From CAZPQN01 sp964588795 (lineage in GTDB: Bacteria; Fidelibacterota; UBA2242): 64,000 nucleotides of DNA. Below, piece after piece: positions 44,582 through 54,950 of the stretch. The stretch covers positions 8,133 through 72,132 of the forward strand of contig CAZPQN010000010.1 of the NCBI GenBank assembly GCA_964588795.1, given 5' to 3'. Below the pieces are notes generated by a model that worked only from the letters and a program-made list of their open reading frames with translations, made no database searches and had not been told where the DNA came from. Both the position numbers and the translations under genes were made by a program. How positions within the stretch are numbered: the first letter of the stretch is position 1; each line of letters begins with the position of its first letter.

Positions 44582-47500
44582 ATGAGGTATACGACGTCGA
44601 AATTGAATATCAAGGAATGCCTGGGCTGGGTATTGGGGACCTTGTTCACTGCCGGCGCAATTATTTTCCTAAGTTCTTATTTCACGCAAGCCTTTCCTGA
44701 ACACCAGATTGACTTTAAGTTAAACCGCTCTCAGGCTTATCAGGCATCCCGGAATTTTCTCGAATCCCGCAAGCTCAACGTCTCCGGTTTCCGACACGCA
44801 ATCATTTTCGACATCGACGAACCCGCCAAGACTTTTTTGGAAAGGACAATCGGGTTCGATTCAAGCGCGCGTCTTTTCCAGAACGAGATGCCCATCTGGT
44901 ACTGGAGCACCCGCTGGTTCCAACCGCTCAATCGAGAGGAATTCAGAGTTGCCCTTTCACCGGCCGGGCAGATCGTAGAATTCGAACATATTTTACCTGA
45001 AGAAGCAGCCACCCTGCACAGCCGGGTTAGTCGTCACGAAGCCCGGCAAATCGCCCGTAACTTTATGCTTGCCCAGAAGATTGATGCAGATGAGTGGCAG
45101 CTGGTTGAAACCCGGAGTGAAGCCAAGCCCGAGCGTACAGATCATTTCTTAACTTTTCGGAATCACAAAAGCTCTGTGGCGAATGCCGAGTACCGCATCG
45201 AAGTGACCATCCAGGGCGATGCAGTCGGCAAATACCGGCGCTACCTCAAATTGCCCGAGACCTGGCAAAGAGCCTATCAACGTCTGCGTTCTGCGAATCT
45301 CACCACTGCCCTGGCGGCCGATATCGGGGCGATTGCAATGATAATTGCAGCCGGAGTTGTTTTTTTCCGCAATCTGAAGCGCCGGAATCTGCGCCTCAAA
45401 GCCGCCATCTGGTTCGGAGTCCTGACCATTGTAATTCAATTGATCGCCATGCTCAATTTGATTCCGATCAGCATTTTTCAGATTGATAGTAACCAATCGC
45501 TGGTGGATTATTTTGGGCAATTTACGTTAGCAGCGGTGATGATGGCCTTGCTTTACGGACTTTTGGTATTCCTGGTAACGGCCGCTGGCGAAAACTTGAT
45601 ACGCACGACGAATATCTTCCCCCACATTTCACTCTCGCAGTCCTTTTCACGCAACCATCTGCGTTCGAAGCAGTTTCTGATAGAGGCAGGTCTCGGACTG
45701 GCCCTGGCGTTTATTTTCCTGGCTTTTCAAACTGGATTTTACCTGATTGCCAAACGCTGGGGGGCCTGGTCACCTGCGGATGTGTCGTATTCGAATGTCC
45801 TCAATGCCGCCTGTCCGGCGCTTTTTGTGCTGATGACAGGATTTATTCCGGCCGTGACAGAGGAGTTTCTTTTCCGGTTGTTTACCATTCCGTTCCTGTT
45901 AAAAATCACGCGCAGTAAAGCCATCGCGGTCATCGTGCCGGCGCTTATCTGGGGATTCGCCCACGCGAATTATCCCAACCAACCTTTCTGGATCAGGGGT
46001 ATGGAAGTCAGCCTGTTCGGAATATTAATCGGGATTGTTTTCCTGAAGACAGGCGTTGTGACTTTACTGATCTGGCACTATACCGTAGATGCGCTGTATG
46101 CCGGTCTGGTGCTGTTTAAAAGTGGAGACTGGCTCCTGATCATCAGTGGTGGTCTGGTAGCTGGATTGATGCTCCTGCCGTTGCTCTATAATCTGTTTCA
46201 CCGTTTGAAGTACGGTCATTTTACGCACGACGATACAGCAACCGTAGCGGCGATTCCCGAGATTATCCAGGATGTACAACCGCAAATCGCCCCCCAGCCA
46301 GCTTTGCTCCGGGAAGAGTACCTGCGCCTGCATCCCCGTCGGATCAGGCTGGCATTAATCATCATCACCGGAACAATTGTGATTGGTCTTTCGCCGGGTC
46401 AGTCCATTGGGAATCGGCGGATGAACCTCACGCGCCGCGCCGCGATGACTATTGCCCGCAGTTTTGTGGCGGAGCGAGACACCGGTTCCGCAAAATTCAT
46501 GACCTCCGTCAGATTTACCAGCGATATCGAGCCACAATTCGTCCGCTATATCCTGCAACACTCCTCGCTCGATAGTTTGAATTATCTGATAGAAAATTAT
46601 TTAGACGGTGGGCGTGGCTGGCAGGTCCGGTTTTTTGAACCCCTATCACCCACCGAATACCAGATTACGGTCAACCCGCTGAGCGGGGCGGTCTCTTCCT
46701 TCTCGCATATAGTACCGGAAGAAAATCCCGGCGCCAAACTGACCCCTCGGCAGGCTCGCCGATTGGCGGAGAAATTTCTGCAACAGCGGCAGATTGATCT
46801 TCAGAAATTGAGGTTGATTGATTCGAAAACTAACCATTTGAAGCATCGCACCGATCACATTTTCGTGTGGGAAAGTTCGCCGCAGGATCAGGCCAGTATC
46901 GGTCAGGGGCGTCTGCGCCATCGCGTTATTGTGCGGGGCAAAGAGATCAGCGAATACCGAGTCTATTACAAGTTGCCCGAGGAATGGATTACCAATGAGA
47001 CTGCTCGTACAACCTACCAGACCATCTGGGAATTTTCGCAGATTGCGCTGTTAGTCAGCGGGATTTTTTTAATTGTCCGATACCTGCTAAGGCATCCGCC
47101 GGGAATGGCCTTCAACTGGTCCATTCCGGTCAGGGTCGCCTTTTTTATCGGACTGCTATATTTGATCAACGCTCTGAGTGCCTATCGAGAAGCGCGCTGG
47201 GACTATGCCACCAGCTGGAACCTGAGTGCCTGGACAGCCTTTTGGTTTTTTTTAGTGATCCTGAAAACCTTGGCCGCGGCGGGACTGAGTTTGATGATGA
47301 CCGCCGGTCTGGTTTATCTGTATCCGAATTTACCGGCGTTCTTTTCACCGATCGGTCGGCGAGGCTATAGCCGCGATGCGATCGTTGGCGCCCTGACGGT
47401 CAGTTGCGGGATATTGGCTCTCCATAAATTGGTGACGCTGGCCATTCTGCGCTATCGCCCACCTCTATTGGCCGAAATATATTCGGTGGAAACTGAACTT

Positions 47501-47938
47501 GCGGCCGTCTGGCCGTGGCTAAATATCTTTGTTTCTACTGCTCTGCGCGCTCTTCTCTACCTTGCCGTCATCGGGCTTTTCTTATTCCTGCTGTCCGCAG
47601 TTTTGCACCAACGCTGGCGCCAGCTTGCGGTTCTGACTCTGGTAGCGGCGCTTTTTCAGACCTACCCGAACGGATTCGGGACAGATTTTTGGTTCGGGTG
47701 GCTAATCAATGCGGTCTATCTCGGATGGGGCGCCATCGGGGTCGTGTACTTTCTGCGGCGCAATTTACTCGCCTATCTGTTGGCCGTCACCTTTTACCTG
47801 ATTTTAAATAGCGGATTGAATTTATTTGCTGCCAGGACGCCTGGCGGCTATTACCAGATGGCAATTGTGTTCGGGGTGCTCATGGTTGCCCTGGCTTGGT
47901 ATGTGACCGCTCACCGGCGCGAAGCTCTAAAAATTTGA
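44582..47938 (+). CDS. CPBP (CAAX-type) intramembrane metalloprotease with duplicated soluble modules
   Basis: The 1118-residue membrane protein contains one abortive-infection/CAAX protease core: Glu427-Glu428 in EEFLFR with Arg432, His461 in WGFAHANYP, and a third-motif His499 in LIWHYTVDA. A soluble PepSY-like module precedes the core (residues ~30-240, with LNRSQAYQASRNFLESRKL and the second RHEARQIARNFM) and a second, similar module follows it (residues ~620-800, with LTRRAAMTIARSFVAER and TPRQARRLAEKFL). More membrane helices close the protein. The two halves look like an internal duplication, the protease motifs remaining in the first only. Substrate unknown. It starts 21 bases after the terminator. 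Confidence 0.85.
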   Translation: MRYTTSKLNIKECLGWVLGTLFTAGAIIFLSSYFTQAFPEHQIDFKLNRSQAYQASRNFLESRKLNVSGFRHAIIFDIDEPAKTFLERTIGFDSSARLFQNEMPIWYWSTRWFQPLNREEFRVALSPAGQIVEFEHILPEEAATLHSRVSRHEARQIARNFMLAQKIDADEWQLVETRSEAKPERTDHFLTFRNHKSSVANAEYRIEVTIQGDAVGKYRRYLKLPETWQRAYQRLRSANLTTALAADIGAIAMIIAAGVVFFRNLKRRNLRLKAAIWFGVLTIVIQLIAMLNLIPISIFQIDSNQSLVDYFGQFTLAAVMMALLYGLLVFLVTAAGENLIRTTNIFPHISLSQSFSRNHLRSKQFLIEAGLGLALAFIFLAFQTGFYLIAKRWGAWSPADVSYSNVLNAACPALFVLMTGFIPAVTEEFLFRLFTIPFLLKITRSKAIAVIVPALIWGFAHANYPNQPFWIRGMEVSLFGILIGIVFLKTGVVTLLIWHYTVDALYAGLVLFKSGDWLLIISGGLVAGLMLLPLLYNLFHRLKYGHFTHDDTATVAAIPEIIQDVQPQIAPQPALLREEYLRLHPRRIRLALIIITGTIVIGLSPGQSIGNRRMNLTRRAAMTIARSFVAERDTGSAKFMTSVRFTSDIEPQFVRYILQHSSLDSLNYLIENYLDGGRGWQVRFFEPLSPTEYQITVNPLSGAVSSFSHIVPEENPGAKLTPRQARRLAEKFLQQRQIDLQKLRLIDSKTNHLKHRTDHIFVWESSPQDQASIGQGRLRHRVIVRGKEISEYRVYYKLPEEWITNETARTTYQTIWEFSQIALLVSGIFLIVRYLLRHPPGMAFNWSIPVRVAFFIGLLYLINALSAYREARWDYATSWNLSAWTAFWFFLVILKTLAAAGLSLMMTAGLVYLYPNLPAFFSPIGRRGYSRDAIVGALTVSCGILALHKLVTLAILRYRPPLLAEIYSVETELAAVWPWLNIFVSTALRALLYLAVIGLFLFLLSAVLHQRWRQLAVLTLVAALFQTYPNGFGTDFWFGWLINAVYLGWGAIGVVYFLRRNLLAYLLAVTFYLILNSGLNLFAARTPGGYYQMAIVFGVLMVALAWYVTAHRREALKI

Positions 47939-47994
47939 CAAGACTATTTTAAATCGCGGTCTCATCCGTTAAATTTCAACCCGGAAGACGATTC

Positions 47995-49692
47995 ATGGTA
48001 CAACCAAGCAAAGAACCGGTCAGCGAAAATCCCTGCGAGTTCGTAGATGATCCGCAACTGCGGGCCAAGATTGCATCCGCAGTGCCCGAGATCCAGCAGT
48101 ATATTGCCAATTTATGTAAGCGGGTGCGGGATTTAGCCAAAATCGGTGCCGCGCTGTCCGCCGAGCACAATTTGCCCAAGCTTTTACAGATGATTTTGGA
48201 AGAAGCCCGCTATTTCACCAATGCCGACGGCGGAACATTGTATATGATGGACGAAGATGGACACGCGCTGAAGTTCGAGATTGTCCAGACAGATTCACTC
48301 AATATTCGAATGGGGGGGACTTCAGGTAATCCCATCAACTGGTATCCTGTGCGACTTTACTTACAGGATGGCCAGCCCAATCATGCCATGGTTTCGGCGC
48401 ATGTCGGCTTGACGGGTGAGGTAATCAATATTCCCGACGTTTATGATGTCGAGGGTTTCGATTTCACCGGCACCCGCGCCTTTGACAACAAAACCGGCTA
48501 CCGATCCAAATCAATGTTGGTCGTACCCATGCGTAACCACGAAGACGAAATCATCGGCGTGGTGCAGCTCATCAACTCCCAGGATCCGGTAACCCGTGAG
48601 GTAGTGCCTTTTTCGCAGTCTGACCAGAACCTGATAATCTCACTAGCGTCGCAGGCGGCGGTCGCGATTACCAATACCAAGCTGATCCACGATCTGGAAA
48701 ATTTATTTGAATCGTTCATCCAGGTGATTGCCTCGGCGATAGACGAAAAATCGCCCTACACCGGTGGCCATATCGAACGGGTGGCGGAGCTGACGATGCT
48801 CATTGCTCACAAACTAAACGACGTAAACTACGGTAAATACGCGGACTTTCTGCTGACGGAAGACCAGTTGAAGGAATTACGGATTGCCGCCTGGATGCAC
48901 GATATTGGCAAAATTACCACTCCCGAATATGTCGTTGACAAATCGACCAAGCTGGCAACGATATACGACCGGATCAATACCGTTCAGGCCCGGTTTGAAA
49001 TCCTCAAGCGCGAAACAAAACTGCGCCTTTTGGAGCAATACTGCCGGCCGGGAGCCGCACCGTTAAATGATACCGTCAACGAGGAATATGAGCGCGTCGC
49101 CCGGCAGATTGACGACGATTGGGAATTCGTCAGGGTCGCGAATGTCGGGGGCGAATTCATGGCGCCGGAAAAACAGGAACGGATACGTCAAATTGCCGCC
49201 CATTCTTACCAACTTAACGGTCAGGATCAGTCACTCCTTTCGGAAGAGGAGGTTAAAAATCTCTGTATTGCCCGCGGAACGCTGAGTGATGAGGAACGCC
49301 AGATCATCAATAACCACGTCGTCGTAACGATTAAAATGTTGGAAAAACTGCCCTATCCCAAAAAACTGCGCCGGGTGCCGGAATTCGCTGGCGGACACCA
49401 TGAAAAATTGGATGGCACCGGTTATCCCAACGGCCTGAATGAAGAGCAGCTTTCGGTGCAGGCGCGGATTTTGGCTTTGGCGGATATTTTCGAGGCGCTG
49501 ACGGCCAGGGATCGCCCTTACAAAAAAGCCAAATCGCTGGCGGAATCCATGAAAATCATGGGCTTTATGGCGAAGGACAAACACATTGATCCGGAAATCT
49601 TCAAGGTGTTTGTGCAGGAAAAAATCTACCTTGAATATGCCCGGAAATACATGGATCCCGCCCAGATAGACGAAGTCAATCTGCCAGTCTGA
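47995..49692 (+). CDS. GAF and HD-GYP domain phosphodiesterase
   Basis: The 565-residue cytoplasmic protein has an N-terminal helical region, a GAF sensor at about 50-225 (TNADGGTLYMMDEDG, YRSKSMLVVPMRN), then an HD-GYP domain of the c-di-GMP phosphodiesterase class. The latter shows SPYTGGHIERV, HDIGK with His302-Asp303, HH-E-x(2)-DGTGYP with His468 and 473-478, and LALADIFEALTARDRPYK. About 100 extra residues lie between the HD motif and the GYP motif, at ~325-430, rich in charged residues. This longer form is known in some HD-GYP proteins. It probably hydrolyses c-di-GMP in response to a GAF ligand. GGAAGACG precedes the ATG. Confidence 0.9.
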   Translation: MVQPSKEPVSENPCEFVDDPQLRAKIASAVPEIQQYIANLCKRVRDLAKIGAALSAEHNLPKLLQMILEEARYFTNADGGTLYMMDEDGHALKFEIVQTDSLNIRMGGTSGNPINWYPVRLYLQDGQPNHAMVSAHVGLTGEVINIPDVYDVEGFDFTGTRAFDNKTGYRSKSMLVVPMRNHEDEIIGVVQLINSQDPVTREVVPFSQSDQNLIISLASQAAVAITNTKLIHDLENLFESFIQVIASAIDEKSPYTGGHIERVAELTMLIAHKLNDVNYGKYADFLLTEDQLKELRIAAWMHDIGKITTPEYVVDKSTKLATIYDRINTVQARFEILKRETKLRLLEQYCRPGAAPLNDTVNEEYERVARQIDDDWEFVRVANVGGEFMAPEKQERIRQIAAHSYQLNGQDQSLLSEEEVKNLCIARGTLSDEERQIINNHVVVTIKMLEKLPYPKKLRRVPEFAGGHHEKLDGTGYPNGLNEEQLSVQARILALADIFEALTARDRPYKKAKSLAESMKIMGFMAKDKHIDPEIFKVFVQEKIYLEYARKYMDPAQIDEVNLPV

Positions 49693-49723
49693 AAACTCCC
49701 ATTTTGCAGGAAAACCTTCTCTC

Positions 49724-51130
49724 ATGCCTCCTGTGAAAAGAAATGCCGTAGTCGAGCTGACCATCACCGATCTGGCTTACGGGGGCAAGGGACTCGCCCG
49801 TCTGGGTGATTATTTGTTATTTGCCCCTGATTGCCCGGTGCCGGGACGCCGGATTTTGGCGCAGGTGACCAAAGCCCGCACTGCCTGGGCTGAGGTGAAA
49901 ACGAGAAGTATCCTGGAGCGCAGTCCGCAGGAAATCCCCGCTCCCTGCCCGTATTTTGCGCATTGCGGCGGCTGTCGTCATCAGAATTTGCCCTACACTC
50001 TCCAACTGGAATATTTTCAGCGGCAGGTGCGCGATCTGTATCATCATTTGGGCGGCTTTGCTAAGGTAGTAATCGAACCGATTATCCCCGCAGTGCAGCT
50101 CTGGCACTATCGCAACAAAATGGAATTTGCGTTTTCCAATAGGTGCTGGCGCACTCCCGCTGATCCTGCCGACCAGCGCCCCGATTTCGCGTTGGGGTTA
50201 CGGGTGCCCGGTAATTTTTACAAAGCCCTCGACCTCGCCGATTGCCTGATCGCCCCGCCGGCCACCCGATCAATCCTCGATACGGTGCGCAATTTTGCCA
50301 CGGCCCAGGCGCTCGCCCCCTACGACGCTAAAAAACACACCGGCTTCCTGAGGCATTTGGTGATTCGGCACAGCATTCGTTCGGATCAGTACCTGATCAA
50401 TATCGTGACCAATGCAGATGAGCCGGAAATGCTGCGGGATTTAATGGAGCCGTTGCTCGCCGTGGTTCCGCATATCGTCGCGGTGGTCAATGCCGTAACC
50501 GATAACGTTTCGGGATTGGCCAGCGGGCGAAAAATAAATGCGCTTTATGGCGAAACCCACATCTACGAGCGACTCGGTGAGTTAACCTTCAAAATTTCTC
50601 CAGCTTCCTTTTTCCAGACCAATACCCTGATGGCGGAACGGCTGTACCAGATTGTGGAGGAGTACGTCGCTGAAGGTTCCCGCCGGGTGATCTGGGATCT
50701 GTACTGCGGAACCGGCAGTATCGCGCTTTACCTGGCACGCCAGGCCGAGGAGGTAATTGGTTTCGAAATCTCGCCCGCCGCTGTGGCCGATGCCCGGGAA
50801 AACGTGGACCTGAACAAAATAAACAACGTACGTTTCATTGAGGGCGACCTGAATACGCTGTTTACTGATGATCCCCAATTACTGGCTCAACTGCCGGCGC
50901 CTGACCTGGTAATCCTCGATCCGCCCCGCGATGGTCTGCATCCGCAACTCCTGCCAGTTCTGGCGAAGGTAGCCGCCGAGCGTCTGATTTACGTTTCCTG
51001 CAATCCGGCGACCCAGGTGCGCGATCTGAAAACCTTGATCGCATCCGGTTATATTATCCGACGCGTACAACCCGTAGACCTTTTTCCGCAGACACCGCAT
51101 ATTGAAGTGATCACCCTGCTGACCCGCTAA
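49724..51130 (+). CDS. 23S rRNA (uracil-5-)-methyltransferase RlmD-type
   Basis: The 468-residue protein is a class I SAM methyltransferase of the TrmA/RlmCD family. It has an N-terminal TRAM domain (LAYGGKGLARLGDYLLFAP), the 4Fe-4S cysteines CPYFAHCGGC, SAM motif WDLYCGTGSIALYLA, DPPRDGLHP with the catalytic-region Asp, and VSCNPAT with the nucleophilic Cys. It forms m5U in rRNA or tRNA. Which member of the family it is (RlmD, RlmC or TrmA) cannot be settled, so I leave the symbol empty. It is 31 bases after the HD-GYP gene. Confidence 0.9.
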   Translation: MPPVKRNAVVELTITDLAYGGKGLARLGDYLLFAPDCPVPGRRILAQVTKARTAWAEVKTRSILERSPQEIPAPCPYFAHCGGCRHQNLPYTLQLEYFQRQVRDLYHHLGGFAKVVIEPIIPAVQLWHYRNKMEFAFSNRCWRTPADPADQRPDFALGLRVPGNFYKALDLADCLIAPPATRSILDTVRNFATAQALAPYDAKKHTGFLRHLVIRHSIRSDQYLINIVTNADEPEMLRDLMEPLLAVVPHIVAVVNAVTDNVSGLASGRKINALYGETHIYERLGELTFKISPASFFQTNTLMAERLYQIVEEYVAEGSRRVIWDLYCGTGSIALYLARQAEEVIGFEISPAAVADARENVDLNKINNVRFIEGDLNTLFTDDPQLLAQLPAPDLVILDPPRDGLHPQLLPVLAKVAAERLIYVSCNPATQVRDLKTLIASGYIIRRVQPVDLFPQTPHIEVITLLTR

Positions 51131-51259
51131 AGAAATCGGATTTGATTCCCTGATCGTAAAAAAAAGTAAGTCATAACCTGCTCTAAATGCCTGTTCGCAT
51201 AACGCCCCGATTGCTTTAAATTACCAGTCCAATTATGAACGGCACGTGGAGGCAAACCT

Positions 51260-53542
51260 ATGCTTCGTCTCGGTGAATGGATCTTAAAATGGCGTTTCTG
51301 GCTCAGTCTCCTGATCGGGCTGGTGACGCTGTTGGCGCTTACCCAGTTACCCAAACTGCGCACCGAAGACGACGAGAATACCTGGTTTACACAACAGGAT
51401 CCCGTGCTGGCGACCTTCAAACGCTTTCGGGAAAATTTTCCCCATACCGGTAATGTGATCGTCGCCTATCGTTGCTCCACGCCGCTGGATTCTGCGGAGC
51501 TGATTTACCTGAACCAGTTAGGGGGAAAACTGCAGGCCGCGCCTTTTGTAACGCAGGTGCTCAGTCTGTTGACGGTCGAGGATATTGTCGGTTCACCGGA
51601 AGGCCTGTCTGTCGAACCGCTCATCGGCCAGACCAATTTGACGGAAAGTGACCGGCTGATGATTCAACAACGCATCACCCGCAATCCTTTCATCAGCGGC
51701 AACCTGCTTGCGCACCACGGTGAGGTGTTGGCGCTGTTGCTGGAAATTGATTTGCCCGAAGATTCGACCCAAACCAACGTTGCGCGCTACATTGAGCTCA
51801 GCCGCACCCTAAAAACGCTCTTGGATACGGAAACCCGGCGTACCGGACGGCAATTTCATTTCAGCGGGGAACAGATTTTGGATGGTGAGCTGAATGCCAT
51901 CATCGAACATGATATTGCCGTGTTTTTTCCGCTATCACTGTTAATTTCGGGCGCGGTTGTTTTTCTGCTGTTTCGCAACTGGCGGGTCGTCGTGACGGCG
52001 CTGGCAACAGTAGTGGTGGCGCTCCTCTGGACTTTGGGACTGAAAGGCTTTGCCGATATCCCCATTTCGCCGGTGTCCTCGACCCTGTTTGCCCTGATCA
52101 ATATTATCGGTCTGGCAAACTCGATCCATCTCATCAGCCAGTTCCGGATAGAAATGACGCGGCATACCGAGAGACGCGGGGCAATTCTGCAAGCCTTGGT
52201 CAAAGCCGGTCGCCCCTGCTTTTTTACTTCCTTCACGACGGCGGTGGGATTTGGGTCGCTGGCGATCAGTCGCATCCCGGCGATTAAAAATCTTGGTCTG
52301 TTTGCCGGTTTTGGCATCATGGTCGCCTATCTGTTGGCCTTAATATTGGTTCCGACGCTTCTAATGAGCACGCACTTAAATCTGACCGGTAAAAAGCAGA
52401 GCAACATGACATCCATGCAAAAAGTGCTTGACCGAATTGCCAACTGGAATCTACGTTTTCCACGGCTGATCCTGTTGAGTGCGACTGTTTTGACGGTGCT
52501 GATGGCGATGGGCCTGCCGCGTATTCAGACCGAGGCCTCAATGCTGGAATACCTGAAAAAATCCAACCGACTGTATCAGGATACACGCTTTTTGGATCAA
52601 TGGCTGACCGGCGCTTCCAGCCTCGAAATCGTCTTGTCCGGCGCTGAAGACACTTTCAAGGAACCGGCAGTTCTCCGACAAATCGATTCCATTCAACAGG
52701 CACTGGCTCCTGATCCGGCGGTTGCCGCCACTTACTCCGTTGTGGATTATCTGAAACTGATCAACCGGGCGCTGAACGCCGATCACCCGGAAGCATATCG
52801 CATCCCTGATTCACGCTCAGCGGTGGCGCAGGCGTTCCTGCTCTATGAAATTTCCGGCGGCGAAGAAACCGCCGACTTCGTGACGGCCGACTATGCCACG
52901 GCACGCCTTTCGATTCGCACCCGCCAGATGAACGCCAACCTGCGCCAGGGTTTGCTGAACCGCATTGAGCATTTGATGCGAAAATACGCGCCAGACATCA
53001 AATATGAAGTGACGGGCGTGGATTTTTTAGTCAACGCTGTCACCCACCAGATTATCCGTACGCAGATCGAGAGTTTAGGAATGGCCTTGATTGTCATCCT
53101 GGCACTGATGATAGCGCAATTCGGCTGGCGGGGTGGACTTATCAGTGTTCTGCCCAATATCTTTCCGATCGTCATGACTTTGGGTTTAATGGGTTATGGC
53201 AACTTTCATCTGAACATGGCAACGGCGATCATTGCCTCCATTGCAATCGGCATGGTCGTCGATGATACGATCCACTACTTTTCGCACTTCAAAACCGACT
53301 TTGTGGTGAGCGGCGCACGTCAGGTCGCGATGCGTAGTGCGCTCCTGGAAGTCGGCCCCGCCCTGATTTTCACGTCCGGGGTGCTTGTGCTCGGATTTGC
53401 GGTCAACCTGCTGTCGCAAACACGCATTCTGCGCGATTTCGGGATCCTGTCCGGGGTAGCGATTGTAACGGCTTTGCTGGGAGACCTGTTTATCGGACCA
53501 GTCCTGCTCAGCCGGTGGGAAGTGTTCCGCAGAAGAAAGTAA
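51260..53542 (+). CDS. MMPL/RND-family transporter
   Basis: The 760-residue protein has about 12 helices in two RND repeats, each with a large periplasmic loop after the first helix. Repeat 1 shows the sterol-sensing-like block with RVVVTALATVVVALLWTLG and GRPCFFTSFTTAVGFGSLA. Repeat 2 ends MATAIIASIAIGMVVDDTIHYFSHF and GPALIFTSGVLVLGFAV, with the Asp-Asp pair that carries protons in the family. It resembles hopanoid/lipid exporters more than AcrB, and no adaptor or TolC gene is adjacent. Substrate is unknown, perhaps lipid. GTGGAGGC precedes the ATG. Confidence 0.9.
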   Translation: MLRLGEWILKWRFWLSLLIGLVTLLALTQLPKLRTEDDENTWFTQQDPVLATFKRFRENFPHTGNVIVAYRCSTPLDSAELIYLNQLGGKLQAAPFVTQVLSLLTVEDIVGSPEGLSVEPLIGQTNLTESDRLMIQQRITRNPFISGNLLAHHGEVLALLLEIDLPEDSTQTNVARYIELSRTLKTLLDTETRRTGRQFHFSGEQILDGELNAIIEHDIAVFFPLSLLISGAVVFLLFRNWRVVVTALATVVVALLWTLGLKGFADIPISPVSSTLFALINIIGLANSIHLISQFRIEMTRHTERRGAILQALVKAGRPCFFTSFTTAVGFGSLAISRIPAIKNLGLFAGFGIMVAYLLALILVPTLLMSTHLNLTGKKQSNMTSMQKVLDRIANWNLRFPRLILLSATVLTVLMAMGLPRIQTEASMLEYLKKSNRLYQDTRFLDQWLTGASSLEIVLSGAEDTFKEPAVLRQIDSIQQALAPDPAVAATYSVVDYLKLINRALNADHPEAYRIPDSRSAVAQAFLLYEISGGEETADFVTADYATARLSIRTRQMNANLRQGLLNRIEHLMRKYAPDIKYEVTGVDFLVNAVTHQIIRTQIESLGMALIVILALMIAQFGWRGGLISVLPNIFPIVMTLGLMGYGNFHLNMATAIIASIAIGMVVDDTIHYFSHFKTDFVVSGARQVAMRSALLEVGPALIFTSGVLVLGFAVNLLSQTRILRDFGILSGVAIVTALLGDLFIGPVLLSRWEVFRRRK

Positions 53543-53561
53543 TTGCTACACCTTAAAAGGG

Positions 53562-54674
53562 TTAGAATAATTCTGTCACCATTTCCGCGATTGCCGGCGC
53601 GGAGGTCAGTCCCGGGGAATCGATGCCAATGAGATTGATGAATCCCGGCAAGCCCCTGTCGCTTTCCTCGCGGATGACGAAGTCGCGGAACTTGTCACCC
53701 GGACCTTGCAATTTGGCGCGGATGCCCGCCATTTCCGGTGACAAATCACCGGGTTCGATGAATGGCAGGAAAGGATGCACGCTTTCCCAGAAAGCCGGCG
53801 CGTGGGCGGGATTGACATCGTAGGTCAGCTCGGTGACGTAAAATGCGTTCGGTCCCAAAGCCAGCGTGCCGTCCAGGCGCAGACGGGTATGGATGCCCAG
53901 GCTGATGGCGGTCGGCGTCGGATAGATCAGGTGACTCAGGCGTCCGGCGTGACGATTGGCGACGTTGAAATATTCGCCTTTGCAGGGATGCAGGCGGTAG
54001 TTATGATGGTCAGGGTCGATGCCTGCCAGGGTGGCAATTTTGTCGGCGTGTAATCCGGCGGCATTGATAACAACCTTGGTGCCGATGTCGAATTCCTCGT
54101 CATACGGAGTGGCAATGGTCAGTTTATAACCGGCGGACTCGCGGGCGATCGCTACGACCCGGCTGTTGTAGGCGATGGTCACGCCGTGCGCCTCGGCCTG
54201 CATTTCATAAAAACGCATTAGCTGATGGGCGTCAAGCAGGCCGGTTGCGGGGCTGTAGAGAGCCACCTGGGCTGTGACTTCCGGTTCCAATTGGTGGATG
54301 CGGGACTGATCGATGAGTTCCAGACCGGGGACGCCATTGGCCAGCCCCTGGCGGTAAAGTTCCTCGATGTGCTGGATTTCTTCGGGATGCGTGCCGACGA
54401 TCAGTTTGCCGCATTTGCGATGGGGAATTTGATATTGTTCGCACAATTGATAGAGCAGGTGATTGCCGCGCACGCACAACCGCGCCTTAAGCGAATCGGT
54501 CGGGTAGTACATGCCGGCATGAATGACTTCGCTGTTGCGCGAGGAGGTCTCTTCGCCGAAGTGGGGATGCTGTTCCGCAAGCACGATTTCGCCCCGCCGG
54601 GCGGCAGACAGGCGTTCGGCAATTGCCAGCCCGACTACACCCGCGCCGATTACCACAATATCAACCTGTTCCAA
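53562..54674 (-). CDS. FAD-dependent oxidoreductase, L-2-hydroxyglutarate oxidase-like
   Basis: The 370-residue DAO-family flavoprotein has the dinucleotide motif VVIGAGVVGLAIA, the pair ETSSRNSEVIHAGMYY typical of LhgO-like enzymes, and the C-terminal IDSPGLTSAPAIAEMV segment. Family members oxidise L-2-hydroxyglutarate to 2-oxoglutarate, or glycerol 3-phosphate-like hydroxyacids. The exact substrate is open. The start is TTG 54674 with GAGGTGA upstream. It is convergent with the MMPL gene. Confidence 0.87.
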   Translation of the reverse strand: MEQVDIVVIGAGVVGLAIAERLSAARRGEIVLAEQHPHFGEETSSRNSEVIHAGMYYPTDSLKARLCVRGNHLLYQLCEQYQIPHRKCGKLIVGTHPEEIQHIEELYRQGLANGVPGLELIDQSRIHQLEPEVTAQVALYSPATGLLDAHQLMRFYEMQAEAHGVTIAYNSRVVAIARESAGYKLTIATPYDEEFDIGTKVVINAAGLHADKIATLAGIDPDHHNYRLHPCKGEYFNVANRHAGRLSHLIYPTPTAISLGIHTRLRLDGTLALGPNAFYVTELTYDVNPAHAPAFWESVHPFLPFIEPGDLSPEMAGIRAKLQGPGDKFRDFVIREESDRGLPGFINLIGIDSPGLTSAPAIAEMVTELF

Positions 54675-54950
54675 AATCTCACCTCATACTTTATTGGAAA
54701 ATTAATTAAATGATGCCTTAATCCCAACACCGGGAATTATGTTAATGCAATATTTGAGTAATAGATCTCGATCCATTATAGTTCTTGGACAAGGAGTTGG
54801 CAGGTATTATATTCATGCGCAATGTTACGGTAACCATTCCATTGATGGAAAGGGTTTTTTCTTATTTAAAGTTTTAAAGTCAAGTCAGTAATCGAAAAAA
54901 AGTTACCGGATGGAGAGATCGGGAAGTCACAATACAACAGCGGAGGATGT

